From positions 103,697 to 167,696 of IMG/VR virus record IMGVR_UViG_3300024319_000003: 64,000 bases of DNA, one strand, 5' to 3'. The notes under the pieces are model-generated. The model was not told the origin of the DNA. It saw only the letters and a list, made by a program, of their open reading frames with translations, and made no database searches. The stretch comes from a virus. Below are positions 47,257 through 55,376 of the stretch, piece after piece. Positions within the stretch are counted from its first letter, which is position 1; every line of letters begins with the position of its first letter. The position numbers were made by a program, and so were the translations under genes.

Positions 47257-48618
47257 ATGACACTAAAGAGTTTACAAGCATACGGAAAAAGTTTTCAACT
47301 GAAAGTATTAGGTTCCCTGCTAACAGATAAAATATTTTTACTAAACGTACGAGATGTATTACAAGAAGCATACTTTGATGCTGATTCACATAAGTGGATA
47401 ATTACAGAAATATGTAATTACTTTGATAAATACCATACTACAGTAACAATGGATGTTCTTAAAGTAGAGCTACAGAAATTAGAGAACGAAGTACTACAAG
47501 TAGCATTAAAAGAGGAATTACGTAATTCTTATCAAGCATCTCAAGATGATTTAGAGTATGTTCAAGAAGAGTTTCTAGGTTTTTGTAAAAATCAAGAGAT
47601 GAAACAAGCTATACTTAATTCTGCAGACTTACTCAAACAAGGTGATTTTGATGGTATTAGAAATACTGTTGAAAGAGCAATGAAAGCAGGAATGGATAAA
47701 AATATTGGACATGAATATAATAAAGACGTTGAAAGCAGGTATAGGGAAAATTACAGGCCTACTATACCTTCTCCTTGGCCTATTCTTAACGATGGCTTAC
47801 AAGGTGGTTTTGGTCCTGGTGATCTTGGTATTATCTTTGGTAGCCCTGGTGGTGGTAAGTCTTGGACTATGGTTGCAATTGCTGCTAATGCTGTTAAATT
47901 GGGTCATAAAGTTAACTACTATACTCTCGAACTCGGAGAAGACTATGTGGGTAAAAGATTCGATTGCTACTTTACAGGTTACTCTATCGATGAAGTTAAC
48001 AAACATCGTAAAGAAGTTCAAACACATGTAGATAACTTAAAGGGTAAGTTGATAGTAAAGGAGTACGCACCTAAACAAGCAAGCGTTAATACTATCAAAT
48101 CACATATACAGAAATGTATTGATATGGACCATAAACCCGACATAGTAATAATTGATTACGTTGATTACTTAAAAGCACCCTCTAAAGGTAACCAGTCTGA
48201 AAGGAAACATGAAGTAGATGATGTATTTATTGCTACAAAAGGATTAGCAAAAGATTTAAAAATACCAATACTAACACCATCACAGGTTAACAGAATGGGT
48301 GCAAAAGATAGTATAATTGAAGGAGATAAAGCAGCAGGTTCGTATGATAAAATGATGATTGCTGATGTATGTTTATCACTTTCAAGACAAAAAGAAGATA
48401 AGGTATTAGGAACAGGACGTGTTCACGTAATGAAAAACAGATACGGAATGGATGGGATGACTTACCACGTTAAAATGGATACTAATAACGGACATATAAC
48501 CTTCGAAGGAGAAGCTGATATGGACGACTTAAATAGTACCAATGATAACGGTGTTACCCCGACACATAGAGAATTAGCTAAGAAGTTTTTCAGTATAGAA
48601 CAACAAAATAACTCCTAA
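47257..48618 (+). CDS. Replicative DNA helicase (DnaB/gp41-like)
   Basis: A 453-residue DnaB-type helicase. The N-terminal domain (about residues 1-165) is helical. The RecA-like motor starts with SPWPILNDGLQGGFGPGDLG; Walker A is GSPGGGKSW (about residues 195-203), Walker B is DIVIIDYVDYL, and ILTPSQVNRMG plus LSLSRQKEDK form the later motifs. It unwinds the duplex at the fork as a hexamer and probably binds a primase encoded elsewhere. The C-terminus, after NRYGMDGMTYHVKM, is Asn/Asp-rich. Own promoter upstream; hairpin and late motif downstream. Confidence 0.9.
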   Translation: MTLKSLQAYGKSFQLKVLGSLLTDKIFLLNVRDVLQEAYFDADSHKWIITEICNYFDKYHTTVTMDVLKVELQKLENEVLQVALKEELRNSYQASQDDLEYVQEEFLGFCKNQEMKQAILNSADLLKQGDFDGIRNTVERAMKAGMDKNIGHEYNKDVESRYRENYRPTIPSPWPILNDGLQGGFGPGDLGIIFGSPGGGKSWTMVAIAANAVKLGHKVNYYTLELGEDYVGKRFDCYFTGYSIDEVNKHRKEVQTHVDNLKGKLIVKEYAPKQASVNTIKSHIQKCIDMDHKPDIVIIDYVDYLKAPSKGNQSERKHEVDDVFIATKGLAKDLKIPILTPSQVNRMGAKDSIIEGDKAAGSYDKMMIADVCLSLSRQKEDKVLGTGRVHVMKNRYGMDGMTYHVKMDTNNGHITFEGEADMDDLNSTNDNGVTPTHRELAKKFFSIEQQNNS

Positions 48619-48623
48619 CACCA

Positions 48624-48631
48624 TATTTATA
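48624..48631 (+). promoter_or_regulatory. TATTTATA octamer after the helicase gene
   Basis: The octamer TATTTATA is followed 5 bases later by a long hairpin (48637-48673). The nrdB ATG is 78 bases away. Confidence 0.3.
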
Positions 48632-48636
48632 TAAGC

Positions 48637-48673
48637 GTCCTCAAGAGATTTTTATCTACAGTTTCTTGGGGAC
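48637..48673 (+). terminator. Hairpin between helicase and nrdB, possible terminator
   Basis: GTCCTCAAGA (48637-48646) pairs with TCTTGGGGAC (48664-48673) over 10 positions with one G-T pair and a 17-base loop. ATTTTATCT follows rather than a clean T-run, so it could be a weak terminator or an RNA element in the nrdB leader. Confidence 0.45.
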
Positions 48674-48709
48674 ATTTTATCTACTAACATTAATAATATA
48701 TACAGATAT

Positions 48710-49687
48710 ATGAGTCTACAAACAGAAAGAATAGTATACAAACCATTTGAATACCCACAAGCATTCGACTATTGGTTAAAACAACAACAAGCACATTGGT
48801 TACATACAGAAGTACCTATGGCACAGGACGTAACAGATTGGAAGTCTAATTTAAAGCCGCATGAAAAGAACTTAATAGGGGGAATACTAAAAGGTTTTGC
48901 TCAAACCGAAACTGTAGTAAACGATTACTGGACTAATTTAGTTACCAGTTGGTTCCGGAAACCAGAAGTTATAATGATGGGTGTAACCTTTGGTGCATTT
49001 GAAACAATACATGCTGAAGCTTACTCTTTACTAAACGAAGAATTAGGATTAGATGATTTTGCTGAATTCTTAGAAGATGAAGCTACATTAGCTAAAATTG
49101 ACAACCTAATGAAAGTCAGAGACGCACATGATGGTACTCCAGATTGGCATTCTAGAGCTGTATCATTAGCTATATTTTCAGCATTTACTGAAGGAGTTAA
49201 TCTTTTTAGTTCTTTTGCAGTACTATTATCCTTTAAGATGAGAAACCTACTTAAAGGTGTAGGTCAAATAGTAGAATGGTCAGTAAGAGATGAATCTTTA
49301 CATAGTAACGCAGGCTGTTGGCTCTTCAGGACACTTATGGAAGAGCATCCAGAATTAAAAACTGATAAACTAGAAGCAGATATAAGAGAAGCAGCACGAG
49401 CAGCAATTAATTTAGAATTTGGCTTTATAGATAAGGTTTTTGAGCAAGGAGATTTAGAGAATTTATCTAAAGAAGACTTAAAAAACTTTATACGTCATAG
49501 AGTCAATACTAAAATGGGAGATTTAGGACTTGCACCATTAATTCCTTCTGAGGATATAGATAAAGGCGCATTAAAGACTATGAAATGGTTTGATGCAGTT
49601 ATAGCAGGAAAACAACAGACTGATTTCTTTGCAAATAGAGTTACAAATTACAGTAAAGGCACAATGGACTGGTCCACAGCATTTTAA
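48710..49687 (+). CDS. nrdB: Ribonucleotide reductase class I small subunit (NrdB)
   Basis: A 325-residue ferritin-like radical-generating subunit. Metal ligands visible: E67 (AQTETVV), E98 and H101 (FETIHAEAY), E161 (FTEGVNL), E195 and H198 (DESLHSN). The radical tyrosine is Y105, seven residues after E98, as in class Ia. It supplies the tyrosyl radical used by NrdA to reduce ribonucleotides to deoxyribonucleotides for phage DNA synthesis. It precedes nrdA by 18 bases, the reverse of the common nrdA-nrdB order. Confidence 0.93.
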   Translation: MSLQTERIVYKPFEYPQAFDYWLKQQQAHWLHTEVPMAQDVTDWKSNLKPHEKNLIGGILKGFAQTETVVNDYWTNLVTSWFRKPEVIMMGVTFGAFETIHAEAYSLLNEELGLDDFAEFLEDEATLAKIDNLMKVRDAHDGTPDWHSRAVSLAIFSAFTEGVNLFSSFAVLLSFKMRNLLKGVGQIVEWSVRDESLHSNAGCWLFRTLMEEHPELKTDKLEADIREAARAAINLEFGFIDKVFEQGDLENLSKEDLKNFIRHRVNTKMGDLGLAPLIPSEDIDKGALKTMKWFDAVIAGKQQTDFFANRVTNYSKGTMDWSTAF

Positions 49688-49705
49688 AAAATAATAATAA
49701 GACAT

Positions 49706-51421
49706 ATGAGCATAACAGTAGATACCTCGGCGTGGGAAGCAGGCAAGGATTATCCAGAATGGATGAACGAAATTTCAATAGCAACAATATCAAAAGGTTA
49801 CTTACTACCTGACGAAACACCAAAAAAAGCCTATAGGCGGGTTGCTTCAACAGTAGCTAGTAGATTAGATAGACCTGATTTAGAAAATAAATTTTTTAGG
49901 TACATGTGGAAAGGTTGGTTAAATCTTGCTTCACCGGTACTTTCTAATACGGGAACAGATAAAGGGTTACCTATATCTTGCTTTGGAATAGATACACCAG
50001 ATTCTATTAGAGGTATTGGACTCACAAATGCTGAACTGATGAGATTAACATCACTTGGAGGAGGAGTTGGAATTGGACTTTCGAAAGTAAGAGGAAGAGG
50101 AGAACAAATCGGAAGAGAAGGTATTGGACAATCAGAAGGAGTTGTACCATGGGCTAAGATTTACGATTCTACAATTATTGCGACTAACCAAGGAGCAGTA
50201 AGGAGAGGAGCAGCATCTGTAAACCTTGATATTAATCACCCAGATATTGAAGAATTTTTACAAATTAGAAGACCAAAAGGAGACCCTAATAGACAGTGTC
50301 TAAACCTTCATCAATGTGTTGTAGTGGATGATACATTTATGCAAAAATTAGAGCATAGAGACGTTGAAGCTATGGGTACGTGGGTAACTATATTGAAGTC
50401 TCGTATGGAAACAGGAGAACCTTATATAATGTTTAAGGATACTGTTAATAATGCTAATCCTCCCGCGTATAAGAGAAATAACTTAGATGTTTCAATGACT
50501 AATATATGTTCAGAAATTACATTACATACTGATGAAGAACATAGTTTTATTTGTTGCTTATCTTCTTTAAACTTAACAAAGTACCACGAATGGAAGAATA
50601 GTGATTTAGTAGAAACTGCTACTTACTTCTTAGATGGAGTATTGGAAGAGTTTTTAGCTAAGACTTCTGGAAGAGATTCACTAATTAGAGCTCATAGGTC
50701 AGCTAAAAAAGGAAGAGCATTAGGTTTAGGTGTACTAGGATGGCATACTTTCCTGCAGAACGAAAGAATACCTTTTGATTCAATAGCAGCAACGTCGTAT
50801 ACTCATCAAATATTTTCTGACATTAAACAAAAAGCAGAAAATGCTTCAAGAAAATTAGCAAATGAATATGGAGAACCAGTATGGTGTAAAGGTACAGGAA
50901 TGAGAAATAGTCACTTATTGGCTATAGCTCCAACAGTATCTAACTCTACAATCTCAGGAGGAGTTTCAGCAGGAATAGAACCAGTACCAGCAAACGTATA
51001 TACTTTTAACTCTGCTAAAGGTACATTTATTAGAAAGAACCCAGCATTAGAATCTTACTTAAGTGAAAAAGGTCATAACACAGAAGAAGTTTGGGATCAA
51101 ATTATGCTGGATAGAGGAAGTATTGCTAATTTACCTGAAGAAATAATGCCAGCAGAAGATAAGCCTATCTTTTTAACCTTTGCTGAAATAAATCAGTTAA
51201 AATTAGTAGAACAAGCAGCAGCAAGACAGAAATATATTGATCAAACCCAATCTCTTAATTTAGCATTTGATCCTACCGATAATCCTAAATTTATTAACGA
51301 AGTACATCAAACCGCATGGAGGTTAGGAGTAAAAACACTGTACTACCTAAGAACAGATTCAGTTATTAATGGAGATATTGGGAGTAGAACAGCAACAGAT
51401 TGCTTAAGTTGTGACGGATAA
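49706..51421 (+). CDS. nrdA: Ribonucleotide reductase class I large subunit (NrdA)
   Basis: A 571-residue catalytic subunit with all key residues in place: C92 (LPISCFG), N266-C268-E270 (TNICSEI), C283 (ICCLSSLN), the paired tyrosines in TLYYLRTDS, and the C-terminal thiol pair C566/C569 (DCLSC). It is much shorter than typical 750-residue NrdA and shows no N-terminal ATP-cone, so allosteric activity control by dATP is probably absent. That would favour unrestricted dNTP supply during infection. A thioredoxin gene follows after a promoter, probably providing electrons. Confidence 0.93.
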   Translation: MSITVDTSAWEAGKDYPEWMNEISIATISKGYLLPDETPKKAYRRVASTVASRLDRPDLENKFFRYMWKGWLNLASPVLSNTGTDKGLPISCFGIDTPDSIRGIGLTNAELMRLTSLGGGVGIGLSKVRGRGEQIGREGIGQSEGVVPWAKIYDSTIIATNQGAVRRGAASVNLDINHPDIEEFLQIRRPKGDPNRQCLNLHQCVVVDDTFMQKLEHRDVEAMGTWVTILKSRMETGEPYIMFKDTVNNANPPAYKRNNLDVSMTNICSEITLHTDEEHSFICCLSSLNLTKYHEWKNSDLVETATYFLDGVLEEFLAKTSGRDSLIRAHRSAKKGRALGLGVLGWHTFLQNERIPFDSIAATSYTHQIFSDIKQKAENASRKLANEYGEPVWCKGTGMRNSHLLAIAPTVSNSTISGGVSAGIEPVPANVYTFNSAKGTFIRKNPALESYLSEKGHNTEEVWDQIMLDRGSIANLPEEIMPAEDKPIFLTFAEINQLKLVEQAAARQKYIDQTQSLNLAFDPTDNPKFINEVHQTAWRLGVKTLYYLRTDSVINGDIGSRTATDCLSCDG

Positions 51422-51423
51422 AG

Positions 51424-51452
51424 TTGCTACTTAGATTAAATTTTCGTATATT
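51424..51452 (+). promoter_or_regulatory. Promoter, TTG-N20-TATATT, for the thioredoxin gene
   Basis: AGTTGC with TTG at 51424-51426 and TATATT at 51447-51452, 20 bases apart, TCG before the -7 element. It begins 3 bases after the nrdA stop and lies 18 bases before the ATG. Confidence 0.72.
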
Positions 51453-51470
51453 AATATAAAGATTATAAGA

Positions 51471-51731
51471 ATGACAAAAGCTATTAAATTTTATGCAGAC
51501 TGGTGTGGACCATGTAAAGCGTATTCAAGAATATGGAATAAAGTCGAGGAAGACTTCAAACATACAGATGTAGAGTTTACCGAAATTAACATAGATAAAG
51601 ACACTTCAGGACTTGCAGCAGAATACAGAGTTAGATCAATACCCTTTACAGTAATTATCAAAGACGAAGAGGTACGTAAACAGGTAGGTGTGTTAGACGA
51701 AGATGTATTAAAAGAGTTATTAATAAATTAA
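51471..51731 (+). CDS. Thioredoxin-like protein
   Basis: An 86-residue thioredoxin-fold protein with the active-site motif WCGPC (residues 11-15), the conserved cis-Pro in RSIPFTVII, and an FYADW strand before the motif. It is shorter than E. coli thioredoxin (108 residues). Its place directly after nrdA suggests it reduces the NrdA C-terminal cysteine pair, keeping nucleotide reduction independent of host redox proteins. Confidence 0.9.
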   Translation: MTKAIKFYADWCGPCKAYSRIWNKVEEDFKHTDVEFTEINIDKDTSGLAAEYRVRSIPFTVIIKDEEVRKQVGVLDEDVLKELLIN

Positions 51732-51740
51732 ATAAAAAAA

Positions 51741-52040
51741 ATGTTACGACAACCAGATTCAATACCCGCTAGTGATACTGTAATAACAGATCCAGCATTA
51801 GAACCTTTCTTTATTACTAGATCTCAAACAGGAGGTTTTACATTATATGAAAGAGTAGTAAAAGGAGTGAACGACACAGAGTATATTAAAACAATATGCT
51901 ACCCATCAAACTTTAATTTTGCAATCAAAAAAGCAGCAGAAGAATTATTAAATGCAAATAGATCTTTTGATAGCATAAAAGAATACGTTAAAGAGTATAG
52001 AATTATTCAGGAAAAATTATCTTCCTTTTTAGACAACTAA
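51741..52040 (+). CDS. Hypothetical protein between thioredoxin and queC
   Basis: A 99-residue protein of unknown family. It has a proline-containing start (RQPDSIPASDTVITDPALEP), a short beta region (GGFTLYERVVKG) and a helical C-terminus with YVKEYRIIQEKLSSFL. No catalytic motif or membrane segment. It follows thioredoxin after 9 bases, so it is likely in the same transcript. Confidence 0.6.
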   Translation: MLRQPDSIPASDTVITDPALEPFFITRSQTGGFTLYERVVKGVNDTEYIKTICYPSNFNFAIKKAAEELLNANRSFDSIKEYVKEYRIIQEKLSSFLDN

Positions 52041-52094
52041 TAGTAAGCGTTAGCCTATACGCGAAATACCTGGCAAATATTAAATAAGTAAATT

Positions 52095-52883
52095 ATGGCA
52101 CATTGTGTAGTAAGTTTAAGTGGTGGAATGGATAGTAGCACCCTATTGTTAAGAGCTATCGAAAAGTATGATACTGTAACAGGTATATCATTTGACTACG
52201 GTCAAAAACACAGAGTTGAACTTGAAAGAGCTCAATCGTTAATTGATTATCTAGCAGATAAAGGTCACAAAGTAAATTATCGTCAAATTAAATTAGATGG
52301 ATTAGTAGACTTACTAGATTCAGCTTTAACTGAAGGAGGTAAAGATGTACCAGAAGGTCATTACGAGCAAGAGAATATGAAAGAAACTGTTGTTCCTAAT
52401 AGAAACAAAATGTTCGCTTCTATAACTCAAGCAGTAGCTTTATCAGTAGCAAATAAAACAGGAGAACCTTGTGATATCGCTTTAGGTATTCATGCTGGTG
52501 ATCATGCAGTTTATCCTGATTGTAGACAAGAATTTAGAGATGCAGATGATAAGGCATTTAGAATGGGAAATTGGGATGCAGATAGAGTAGGTTATTTCAC
52601 ACCTTATTTAGATACTGATAAATTTGGTATCTTACAAGATGGATTAAATTTATGTGAGGTTCTAGATTTAGATTTTGATGAAGTTTATAGAAGAACAAAC
52701 ACATCATATAAACCTTACCCGTCAGGAAATAGTGATTATAAGTCAGCATCTTCAGTAGAACGTATTGAAGCATTTATTGCATTAGGAAGACCTGATCCAG
52801 TACAGTATGAAGATGAAACAGGAGAAGTTGGTTATGAAGTTGCAAGAAGACACGTTGAAAACGTTTTATCATCATATTTATAA
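52095..52883 (+). CDS. queC: 7-cyano-7-deazaguanine synthase (QueC), zinc site altered
   Basis: A 262-residue ATP-dependent enzyme converting 7-carboxy-7-deazaguanine and ammonia into preQ0. The PP-loop SGGMDSST is at residues 9-16, with FDYGQKHRVEL following and VPNRNKMFASI at 100-110. In typical QueC the C-terminus has four zinc-binding cysteines before VER-x-EAF; here that segment (residues 201-226, around SYKPYPSGNSDYKSASSVER) has Ser/Tyr/Lys and no Cys. The fold otherwise matches closely, so the protein probably works without zinc or uses other ligands. It is the first gene of the deazaguanine set in this window. Confidence 0.88.
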   Translation: MAHCVVSLSGGMDSSTLLLRAIEKYDTVTGISFDYGQKHRVELERAQSLIDYLADKGHKVNYRQIKLDGLVDLLDSALTEGGKDVPEGHYEQENMKETVVPNRNKMFASITQAVALSVANKTGEPCDIALGIHAGDHAVYPDCRQEFRDADDKAFRMGNWDADRVGYFTPYLDTDKFGILQDGLNLCEVLDLDFDEVYRRTNTSYKPYPSGNSDYKSASSVERIEAFIALGRPDPVQYEDETGEVGYEVARRHVENVLSSYL

Positions 52884-52906
52884 TCTTGAATTTAAATAAT
52901 TAAGAT

Positions 52907-53053
52907 ATGAGCACTCAAAGTAACCAAACAAACGGTAACACTCAGCTTAATTCTGAAAGAAATAAACTCAACAGTAGAGTAGATAAACTCAGAATGCTTA
53001 GTCAAACCAAAAAAGTACAGTGGGATGGTATGCGAAGACATCGCACCATCTAA
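52907..53053 (+). CDS. Small basic protein, 48 aa
   Basis: An ATG-started frame of 48 codons beginning STQSNQTNGNTQLNSE and ending MRRHRTI. It is rich in Asn, Gln, Ser, Arg and Lys. No family is recognised. It fills the gap between queC and the tRNA gene; its stop is 6 bases before the tRNA. Small size makes it uncertain, but no other feature explains this stretch. Confidence 0.45.
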   Translation: MSTQSNQTNGNTQLNSERNKLNSRVDKLRMLSQTKKVQWDGMRRHRTI

Positions 53054-53058
53054 AGGTA

Positions 53059-53132
<74 letters not shown>

Positions 53133-53151
53133 CAACAAATATGAATAAAAG

Positions 53152-53180
53152 TTGTTTTATAAGTTTATTATTCATATATT
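53152..53180 (+). promoter_or_regulatory. Promoter, TTG-N20-TATATT, after the tRNA
   Basis: AGTTGT with TTG at 53152-53154 and TATATT at 53175-53180, 20 bases apart. The small membrane protein gene begins 45 bases after it and is followed by queD and queE. Confidence 0.7.
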
Positions 53181-53225
53181 AGTTATAAGACAATAGTGTC
53201 GTAGCACCACTTTAAAAACACGAAT

Positions 53226-53429
53226 ATGAATAAAGTAGTAAAAGAAAACTTCCAAGGAATTAAGATCAACGATCATAAAATTCCAGATCCAAAATTACAT
53301 CAATTAGTAAGTTTTATAAAATCCGGTATAAGAATACTGGGGTATATTTGCATACCCTTTAGTCTGGTATGGGCTACAATCTTTTTAGTTTTAAGTGAGG
53401 TAGTAGGAATAATAGAAGAATTAGTTTAA
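53226..53429 (+). CDS. Small membrane protein
   Basis: A 67-residue protein with a hydrophilic N-terminus and a single strongly hydrophobic segment (about residues 37-62: GIRILGYICIPFSLVW then ATIFLVLSEVVGII). No family recognised. It is probably inserted in the inner membrane. It is the first gene after the promoter at 53152 and lies 9 bases before queD, so it is co-transcribed with the modification genes but need not share their function. Confidence 0.65.
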   Translation: MNKVVKENFQGIKINDHKIPDPKLHQLVSFIKSGIRILGYICIPFSLVWATIFLVLSEVVGIIEELV

Positions 53430-53438
53430 ATAAAAATT

Positions 53439-53903
53439 ATGGGAAAATTTCAATCAAGTAAAGTTTTTGACGGATTTAGTACAGTGTTTCGTCAACATTC
53501 AGCAGAAAACACACACTGTAGATTCCTACACGGGTACGGTATATCATTTAAAGTATATTTTGAAGGAGATTTAGATGAAAGAAACTGGGTCTGGGATTTT
53601 GGAGGTATGAAAAGAGCTAAAACCTTAATAGACGGCAAATCACCGAAAGAGTGGATGGATTTTATGTTTGACCACACCTTTATAGTAGCAGCAGATGATC
53701 CATTCTTAGAATCTTTTAAGAGGATGGCAGAAGCAGGAGTTGCACAGGTAAGAGTAATACCAGCTACAGGAGCAGAGAAATTTGCAGAGTATATCTTTAA
53801 CAAACTAAATGAATTTGTTAGTAAAGAAACAGAAGGTAGAGTTAAAGTTATTAAAGTAAAATTTATGGAACACGGTAAAAACGCAGCGTATTATGTTGGA
53901 TAA
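53439..53903 (+). CDS. queD: 6-carboxytetrahydropterin synthase (QueD)
   Basis: A 154-residue member of the 6-pyruvoyl-tetrahydropterin synthase family, converting dihydroneopterin triphosphate to 6-carboxytetrahydropterin, the second step toward preQ0. Seen: FRQHSAENTHCRFLHGYGIS (C27 is the expected catalytic Cys; H20 and H31 are candidate zinc ligands), WDFGG, FDHTFIVA (D78/H79) and GAEKFAEYI with E113. The usual HGH zinc pair reads HGY (Y33), a variant I recall in some QueD subfamilies. The stop overlaps queE, so the two are co-translated. Confidence 0.87.
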   Translation: MGKFQSSKVFDGFSTVFRQHSAENTHCRFLHGYGISFKVYFEGDLDERNWVWDFGGMKRAKTLIDGKSPKEWMDFMFDHTFIVAADDPFLESFKRMAEAGVAQVRVIPATGAEKFAEYIFNKLNEFVSKETEGRVKVIKVKFMEHGKNAAYYVG

Positions 53904-54681
53904 GAAGTTAAAAAGAATAGAGGATTACGATAAGAACCTACCTATTGTAGAGATATATACTGCAGTACAATCTGAAGGTTCAAGAGCAGGGTACCCAACA
54001 GTAGTAATTAGAACTACAGGGTGTACACACAGATGTTACTTCGGTGAAGGAGGATGGTGTGATAGTTGGTATACAAGTATTCATCCGGAAAAAGGGCATT
54101 TTAATTTCAAAGATATTATTAAAGCATATGAAGATAATCCTCATATAAAAGAAATGATGTTGACTGGTGGTTCACCAACAATGCATCCAGCCTTAGTAAA
54201 CGAACTAACACACTTTGCACATGAAAACAACATATTCATTACTATTGAAACTGAGGGATCTCATTTTCTTCCTACCGATTATCCTATTAATTTGCTTAGC
54301 ATTAGTCCTAAGTTTAGTAATAGTGTCCCCGTTGTTGGTGTTACAACTCCTCAGGGATCCATTACCGACGAAAGAATGGTAAAACGTCATAATAAGTTTA
54401 GACTTAATTATGAAGCAATAAGACAATCAATTGATTACCATTCTGATTACCATATTAAACCTGTATGGGACGGTAAAGATGAAGGAGCATTATCAGAGAT
54501 TATGGAATGTATCGATATCTTAGAAGTACCTCAACATAAAGTTTGGTTTATGCCTGCTGGAGATTCAAGAGAAGCACTGTTTAAATCTTACCCGGTATTA
54601 TTTGATTGGGTTAGAGATAATGGTTATAGAATGACTTGGAGACCGCACATTATTGCTTTCGAAGATCAAAGAGAGGTATAA
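53893..54681 (+). CDS. queE: 7-carboxy-7-deazaguanine synthase (QueE), radical SAM
   Basis: A 262-residue radical SAM enzyme converting 6-carboxytetrahydropterin to 7-carboxy-7-deazaguanine. Substrate-side features: EIYTAVQSEGSRAGYPTVV at residues 20-38; cluster region TTGCTHRCYFGEGGWCDSW at 41-59; SAM-binding MLTGGSPTMHP at 89-99. The three cysteines are C44, C48 and C56, giving CX3CX7C instead of the standard CX3CX2C. It overlaps queD by 11 bases and the next small gene by one. The C-terminal VWFMPAGDSREAL and WRPHIIAF match the family's usual ending. Confidence 0.9.
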   Translation: MLDKKLKRIEDYDKNLPIVEIYTAVQSEGSRAGYPTVVIRTTGCTHRCYFGEGGWCDSWYTSIHPEKGHFNFKDIIKAYEDNPHIKEMMLTGGSPTMHPALVNELTHFAHENNIFITIETEGSHFLPTDYPINLLSISPKFSNSVPVVGVTTPQGSITDERMVKRHNKFRLNYEAIRQSIDYHSDYHIKPVWDGKDEGALSEIMECIDILEVPQHKVWFMPAGDSREALFKSYPVLFDWVRDNGYRMTWRPHIIAFEDQREV

Positions 54682-54815
54682 TGACTAAAGATGAAGCTTT
54701 AGAGGTATTAGAAGAAGTAGCAGAAAATATAAATACTTGTTGTGCTATAACAATGGAACCAGACGAAGTATTAGTATTAATAGATAAATTAAAAAGTTAT
54801 ATAGAAAATGAATGA
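54681..54815 (+). CDS. Small acidic protein, 44 aa
   Basis: Starts in a TAATG overlap with queE. The 44 residues form an acidic, probably helical protein (TKDEALEVLEEVAENINTC and EPDEVLVLIDKLKSYIENE) with two adjacent Cys. No family is recognised. The overlaps at both ends support it as a real gene. It may be a small partner or an independent inhibitor of a host function; this is unknown. Confidence 0.55.
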   Translation: MTKDEALEVLEEVAENINTCCAITMEPDEVLVLIDKLKSYIENE

Positions 54816-54981
54816 ATCACAATTTATAGAATGGTTACGAGGATTTGCAGAAGGAGTGCATCATTATAATATTACTCCTAAACAATGGGACCATTTAAAA
54901 GAGAAGCTACAATCAGTAGGTAGTAAATCTATAGCAAATTACTCTACTGGTAACTGGAAAATGAATCATACATGGGAGTAA
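54808..54981 (+). CDS. Small protein, 57 aa
   Basis: Overlaps the preceding gene by 8 bases and the phosphoribosyltransferase gene by 10. It reads NESQFIEWLRGFAEGVHHY then NITPKQWDHLKEKLQSVG. The WLRGF and NITPKQWDHLKEKL patterns are typical of small phage proteins of unknown function. It was identified by translation and by the tight overlaps. Confidence 0.6.
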   Translation: MNESQFIEWLRGFAEGVHHYNITPKQWDHLKEKLQSVGSKSIANYSTGNWKMNHTWE

Positions 54982-55376
54982 AAAAAGTTTATTACGACTG
55001 GGACGATATAAATAAACTACTGGATAAAGTATATGACCAGTGTAAAGGAGATATATCACTAGTAACAGGTGTACCAAGAGGAGGTACAATATTAGCAATA
55101 CTGTTTTCACATAGATTTGATATTCAGTATACTCCTTATATGAGTAACCATTACCCTAGTATGCTTATACTAGATGATATAGCAGATTCAGGAAAAACAT
55201 TTAAAGACTTAGAAGAAGACTTTCCTAACCCTAAATATGGAGCTTTACACTACAAAACAACATCTGTATTTAAACCAGATTACTATGGTGAAGAAATAGA
55301 CGATGATTTTGGCTGGGTAGTATACCCTTGGGAAAAAGAAAATTCAAAACCTATTCAAGATTATTTGGATAATTAA
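54972..55376 (+). CDS. Phosphoribosyltransferase-like protein
   Basis: A 134-residue type I phosphoribosyltransferase-fold protein. The PRPP-binding loop is ILDDIADSGKTF (residues 66-77), preceded by VTGVPRGGTILAIL (pyrophosphate loop). The length suits xanthine/hypoxanthine-type enzymes. It would link a nucleobase to ribose 5-phosphate, most likely in purine salvage. It sits between queE and folE, so a link to GTP supply for deazaguanine synthesis is plausible but inferred. The exact base cannot be read from the sequence. Confidence 0.78.
   Translation: MGVKKVYYDWDDINKLLDKVYDQCKGDISLVTGVPRGGTILAILFSHRFDIQYTPYMSNHYPSMLILDDIADSGKTFKDLEEDFPNPKYGALHYKTTSVFKPDYYGEEIDDDFGWVVYPWEKENSKPIQDYLDN

Noticed and set aside
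53439-53903. QueD homologue as a folate or biopterin enzyme unrelated to DNA modification
   Set aside because: It overlaps queE and lies beside queC, folE, queF and a transglycosylase candidate, so the deazaguanine role is better supported.
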